Positions 61,856 through 64,000 of a stretch of DNA of 64,000 nt are shown here, one piece after another (position 1 is the stretch's first letter; the number at the start of each line of letters is the position of its first letter). The position numbers and the translations under genes are program-made. Source of the stretch: an uncultured Alistipes sp. Lineage in GTDB: Bacteria; Bacteroidota; Bacteroidia; Bacteroidales; Rikenellaceae. Location: NCBI RefSeq assembly GCF_963931675.1, contig NZ_OZ007039.1:2765806-2829805 (forward strand), written 5' to 3'. The notes under the pieces are model-generated. The model was not told where the DNA came from, searched no databases, and saw only the letters and a program-made list of their open reading frames with translations.

Positions 61856-61897
61856 AAACACCCGACCTTACATTCTTGGGTGTAAAATCGGGTGTTT
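61856..61897 (-). terminator. tRNA-Asp terminator
   Basis: A 10-bp stem (61856-61865 with 61888-61897) with a 22-nt loop; on the minus strand T-rich sequence follows. Confidence 0.6.
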
Positions 61898-61930
61898 AAT
61901 TTGCAAAACATTGATTTTCAATGTTTATTG

Positions 61931-62004
61931 CGGTGCGTAGGGGACTCGAACCCCTGACCCCGTGCGTGACAGGCACGTATTCTAACCAGCTGAACTAACG
62001 CACC
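61931..62004 (-). tRNA. tRNA-Asp (anticodon GTC)
   Basis: 74 nt without an encoded CCA. Acceptor GGTGCGT/ACGCACC, D arm GTTC/GAAT, anticodon stem CGTGC/GCACG with loop CTGTCAC, T arm AGGGG/CCCCT, discriminator G. Confidence 0.97.
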
Positions 62005-62024
62005 CCTTTTCGGTATTGCGAATG

Positions 62025-62055
62025 CAAAGGTAGTGTATTTTTTTGAATCGGCAAG
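62025..62055 (-). promoter_or_regulatory. tRNA-Asp promoter
   Basis: On the minus strand CTTG, 19 bp, TACCTTTG (62025-62032), just behind the rsmD stop. Confidence 0.6.
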
Positions 62056-62059
62056 CGTT

Positions 62060-62596
62060 TCAGGCCTTTTTGAAGAAAGAAAATTGTACGCTTCCGTAAC
62101 TTCTTAATTGCCAGAACTCCGGATAATCCTCAAAATCCATTTTTCTGGAATGTTCGAAAATCAGCATTCCGTCCTGCCGCAGCAGATTGCGGTCCAGCAC
62201 CTCCCGAATGACCGATTCGCTACCTTCGAGATCGTAGGGAGCGTCCGAAAAGATGATATCGAACTGCTTGGCGCAACTCTTCAGATAGAGAAAGACGTTG
62301 GCCTTGACGGGGTGGAGGCTTTCGATTCCCAAATTCCGGGCCGTCTGCCGGATAAAGTCGTAATGCACGGGATTGATCTCCACGGAGGTGACGCTCCGGG
62401 CACCTCGCGAGGCGAATTCGTAGCTGATCGACCCGGTTCCGGCGAAGAGGTCCAGGACGTCGCACTCCTCGAAATCGACGAGGTTGTTCAACACGTTGAA
62501 AAGATTCTCCTTGGCGAAATCGGTCGTAGGCCTTGCCTTGAGATTCCGCGGGGGATTGATCGCCCGACCCTTGTATTTTCCGCTGATTATTCGCAT
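62060..62596 (-). CDS. rsmD: 16S rRNA (guanine-966-N2)-methyltransferase
   Basis: 178 residues from the ATG at 62596, where the conserved MRIISGKYKGRAI begins (the longer frame adds ten unconserved residues). Rossmann methyltransferase: SAM loop LDLFAGTGSISYEFASRGA and the N6/N2-methyltransferase motif IV as DAPYDL instead of the more usual DPPY. The start overlaps the DUF3822 stop by ten bases. Confidence 0.93.
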   Translation of the reverse strand: MRIISGKYKGRAINPPRNLKARPTTDFAKENLFNVLNNLVDFEECDVLDLFAGTGSISYEFASRGARSVTSVEINPVHYDFIRQTARNLGIESLHPVKANVFLYLKSCAKQFDIIFSDAPYDLEGSESVIREVLDRNLLRQDGMLIFEHSRKMDFEDYPEFWQLRSYGSVQFSFFKKA

Positions 62597-63207
62597 GTCA
62601 CGGTTTTGAATTTTTTCCCGAACCATTTGCGGAGATCCCGGTCCTCGTGTCCGGCGAGTCTCAGGTCGTATTCCGCGAGCGGGAAGCTTTGCGCGAGCCG
62701 TTCGATGAAGTAGGTTGTTTCCTCGGGGCTGGGGGCCGGGATCACCTCGGCGAACTGCAGCACGCCGTCACGGTATATTTTCGTGTAGAGCAGGTTTTCC
62801 CGGCGGGTGATCCAGACTGTTTTTTCGCGTTTTTCGGGCTGGTGGAGCAGCGGCGTGGAGAAACTCAGCCGTCCGGAATATCGCGTTTCGAGTTGTTCGA
62901 GGAGCGTTCCGTCCACGGCGACCAGGGCCACAACACCGTTTCGGGGTCCGCAGCAGACGACTTGTTCATTGTCATGGGCCGGGGTCCCGTTAGCGGTGAG
63001 GAGTTCGCGGGCGGCCTGGGGGTCGAAGAGGTGCTCCGGGACGAGCACGGTGCGGGGGAGGATGAGCTCCACCTCCAGTGTTTCAGCGCCTTCGGCCGCG
63101 GGCCACCGGGCAGGCTCGGGGCGTGAAAAAGAGTGTCCATCCAACGACTGCTGAATGGACACTCCGAAGGATGAGGATGCGGAATTACTCCCAGTTACCT
63201 GCTTCAT
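62587..63207 (-). CDS. DUF3822 family protein
   Basis: 206 residues from the ATG at 63207, which overlaps the end of the upstream gene by 23 bases; an upstream in-frame ATG at 63246 would increase that overlap. DUF3822 proteins have an actin/ASKHA-like fold and are often found directly before rsmD in Bacteroidota, as here. LYTKIYRDGVLQFAEVIPAP fits the family. Function unknown; the constant link to rsmD suggests a role near ribosome maturation (inference). Confidence 0.82.
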   Translation of the reverse strand: MKQVTGSNSASSSFGVSIQQSLDGHSFSRPEPARWPAAEGAETLEVELILPRTVLVPEHLFDPQAARELLTANGTPAHDNEQVVCCGPRNGVVALVAVDGTLLEQLETRYSGRLSFSTPLLHQPEKREKTVWITRRENLLYTKIYRDGVLQFAEVIPAPSPEETTYFIERLAQSFPLAEYDLRLAGHEDRDLRKWFGKKFKTVTCE

Positions 63208-63820
63208 TGTTACCGGCATCCATGGAGCCGAACTTGAGTCCGGCATAACGGTTGAAGTTGTTCTCCTCGTCGTCGATGAGGTTGATGACCTCCTGGCGGT
63301 AAGCGATCGTATCGAGGAACATCTTGTAGGGGGCGCGGCACTCTACGACGGGGATTACGACTTTGGATTCGGTGGTGATGATACCTGCCTCCAGGATGAA
63401 CTGTGCCTTGTTGTCGGTTCCGGGGATGTATCGGAATGCCTGGACATCCTCACGGGTGAGTTTCTTGGGGGCGAAGATGGTATCGATGACTGCGATTTTG
63501 AACTTTTCGACATTCTTGCGGCCCGATTTCTTCAGCATGGCCATAGCGACGGAGTCATCTTCGTCGACGATCTTTCGTTCGAGTTCGAGGGTATCGGTCA
63601 GGACGAAGGCCTCCAGGGTATCGAAGCTGGCGGTAAAGCGCTGATATTTGGTTTTGAAGGCGCGCTCAGCGGTACGGATGTCCTGCAGGCGTTCGATGAC
63701 CAGCGCTTTTTTCTCCTTGGTTTCCTGTTCGAACCGGATCGGGGTTGAGATCTGGTCGTAGATGACATAAACCAGTACGATGATAGCTACAGCAAGAATG
63801 ATTTGAAAGAGTTTTTTCAT
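63185..63820 (-). CDS. Conserved membrane-anchored protein, function unknown
   Basis: 211 residues with one N-terminal membrane helix (LFQIILAVAIIVLVYVIYDQ) and a helical-to-beta soluble part likely in the periplasm (RTAERAFKTKYQRFTASFDT resembles the helix-loop after a pilin-type anchor, but the residue pattern is not a true pilin). It is the first gene of the operon with the DUF3822 gene and rsmD. I do not recognise a named family. Confidence 0.8.
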   Translation of the reverse strand: MKKLFQIILAVAIIVLVYVIYDQISTPIRFEQETKEKKALVIERLQDIRTAERAFKTKYQRFTASFDTLEAFVLTDTLELERKIVDEDDSVAMAMLKKSGRKNVEKFKIAVIDTIFAPKKLTREDVQAFRYIPGTDNKAQFILEAGIITTESKVVIPVVECRAPYKMFLDTIAYRQEVINLIDDEENNFNRYAGLKFGSMDAGNNEAGNWE

Positions 63821-63890
63821 TTTATAAAATATTTGTTGTTAATTTTGCACGGTAAATCAGCGCCACATGTTCAGTACACGTATTGCGACC

Positions 63891-63898
63891 CAAATTTA
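63891..63898 (-). promoter_or_regulatory. -7 box of the rsmD operon
   Basis: On the minus strand TAAATTTG, 70 bp upstream of the start at 63820. No consensus -33 was found. The last 100 bp of the window show nothing else. Confidence 0.4.
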
Positions 63899-64000
63899 CG
63901 GTAAAATTTGTTTCGAAACAACTCCCGGACAAAAAAAAATCATAGAAAAATTGTCTGAATACCTTTCTGACGGGGATTTTTCGAAGATTTTCGTCTTGAA

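Overview
The window looks like a chromosome segment of a gut Bacteroidales, most likely Alistipes (Rikenellaceae). The supporting signs are: GC-rich core genes; promoters of the Bacteroidota type (TTTG, 19-21 bp, TAnnTTTG) at many genes; SusC/SusD-type transport; many lipoproteins; the large variant of urocanate hydratase; and a cysteate-synthase-like gene, which fits the sulfonolipid-making Alistipes lineage. The genus is an inference, not a reading from a marker gene.

Layout. 1-2.0 kb: argS with its own promoter and terminator. 2.0-3.9 kb: decayed DNA with a headless orphan protein and a frameshifted relic of a DUF3320 (large helicase) C-terminus. 4.0-17.9 kb: a tightly packed minus-strand catabolic operon. 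In transcription order it encodes a double DUF1080 lipoprotein, a secreted Gfo/Idh/MocA oxidoreductase, a HEAT-repeat/DUF1080 fusion, a Gfo/Idh relic, a GH109-like enzyme, a GH78 alpha-L-rhamnosidase, ribokinase, a PKD-like lipoprotein, a nucleoside hydrolase and a sugar permease. This unites 3-keto-glycoside cleavage, derhamnosylation and ribose/nucleoside salvage in one unit without its own SusC/SusD pair. An internally deleted IS982 relic lies just upstream.

18.4-30.0 kb: a plus-strand peptide-acquisition locus: tricorn-like protease (with a G9 tract near its 5' end), SusC, SusD, a zinc metallohydrolase lipoprotein and a DUF4302 lipoprotein. 30.2-33.2 kb: an island remnant with two small unknown proteins, a RhuM-like DNA-binding protein and a tyrosine recombinase beside tRNA-Lys. 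33.4-38.4 kb: norspermidine/spermidine-type polyamine genes (carboxynorspermidine dehydrogenase and decarboxylase) and the cysteate synthase. 38.5-47.3 kb: a TonB-dependent receptor followed by a complete histidine utilisation operon (ftcD-hutU-hutH-hutI).

47.4-58.2 kb: an EamA exporter, an internally deleted MFS pseudogene, an AraC regulator divergent from a three-gene RND efflux operon, a metal-responsive AraC/HMA regulator with its likely target permease, and a nitroreductase. 58.2-61.8 kb: a second mobile scar with the tail of a MobV relaxase, an intact IS982-family element (18-bp inverted repeats, 7-bp target duplication) and an AT-rich gene for a protease with two DTG motifs. 61.9-64 kb: tRNA-Asp and a minus-strand operon of a conserved membrane-anchored protein, a DUF3822 protein and rsmD.
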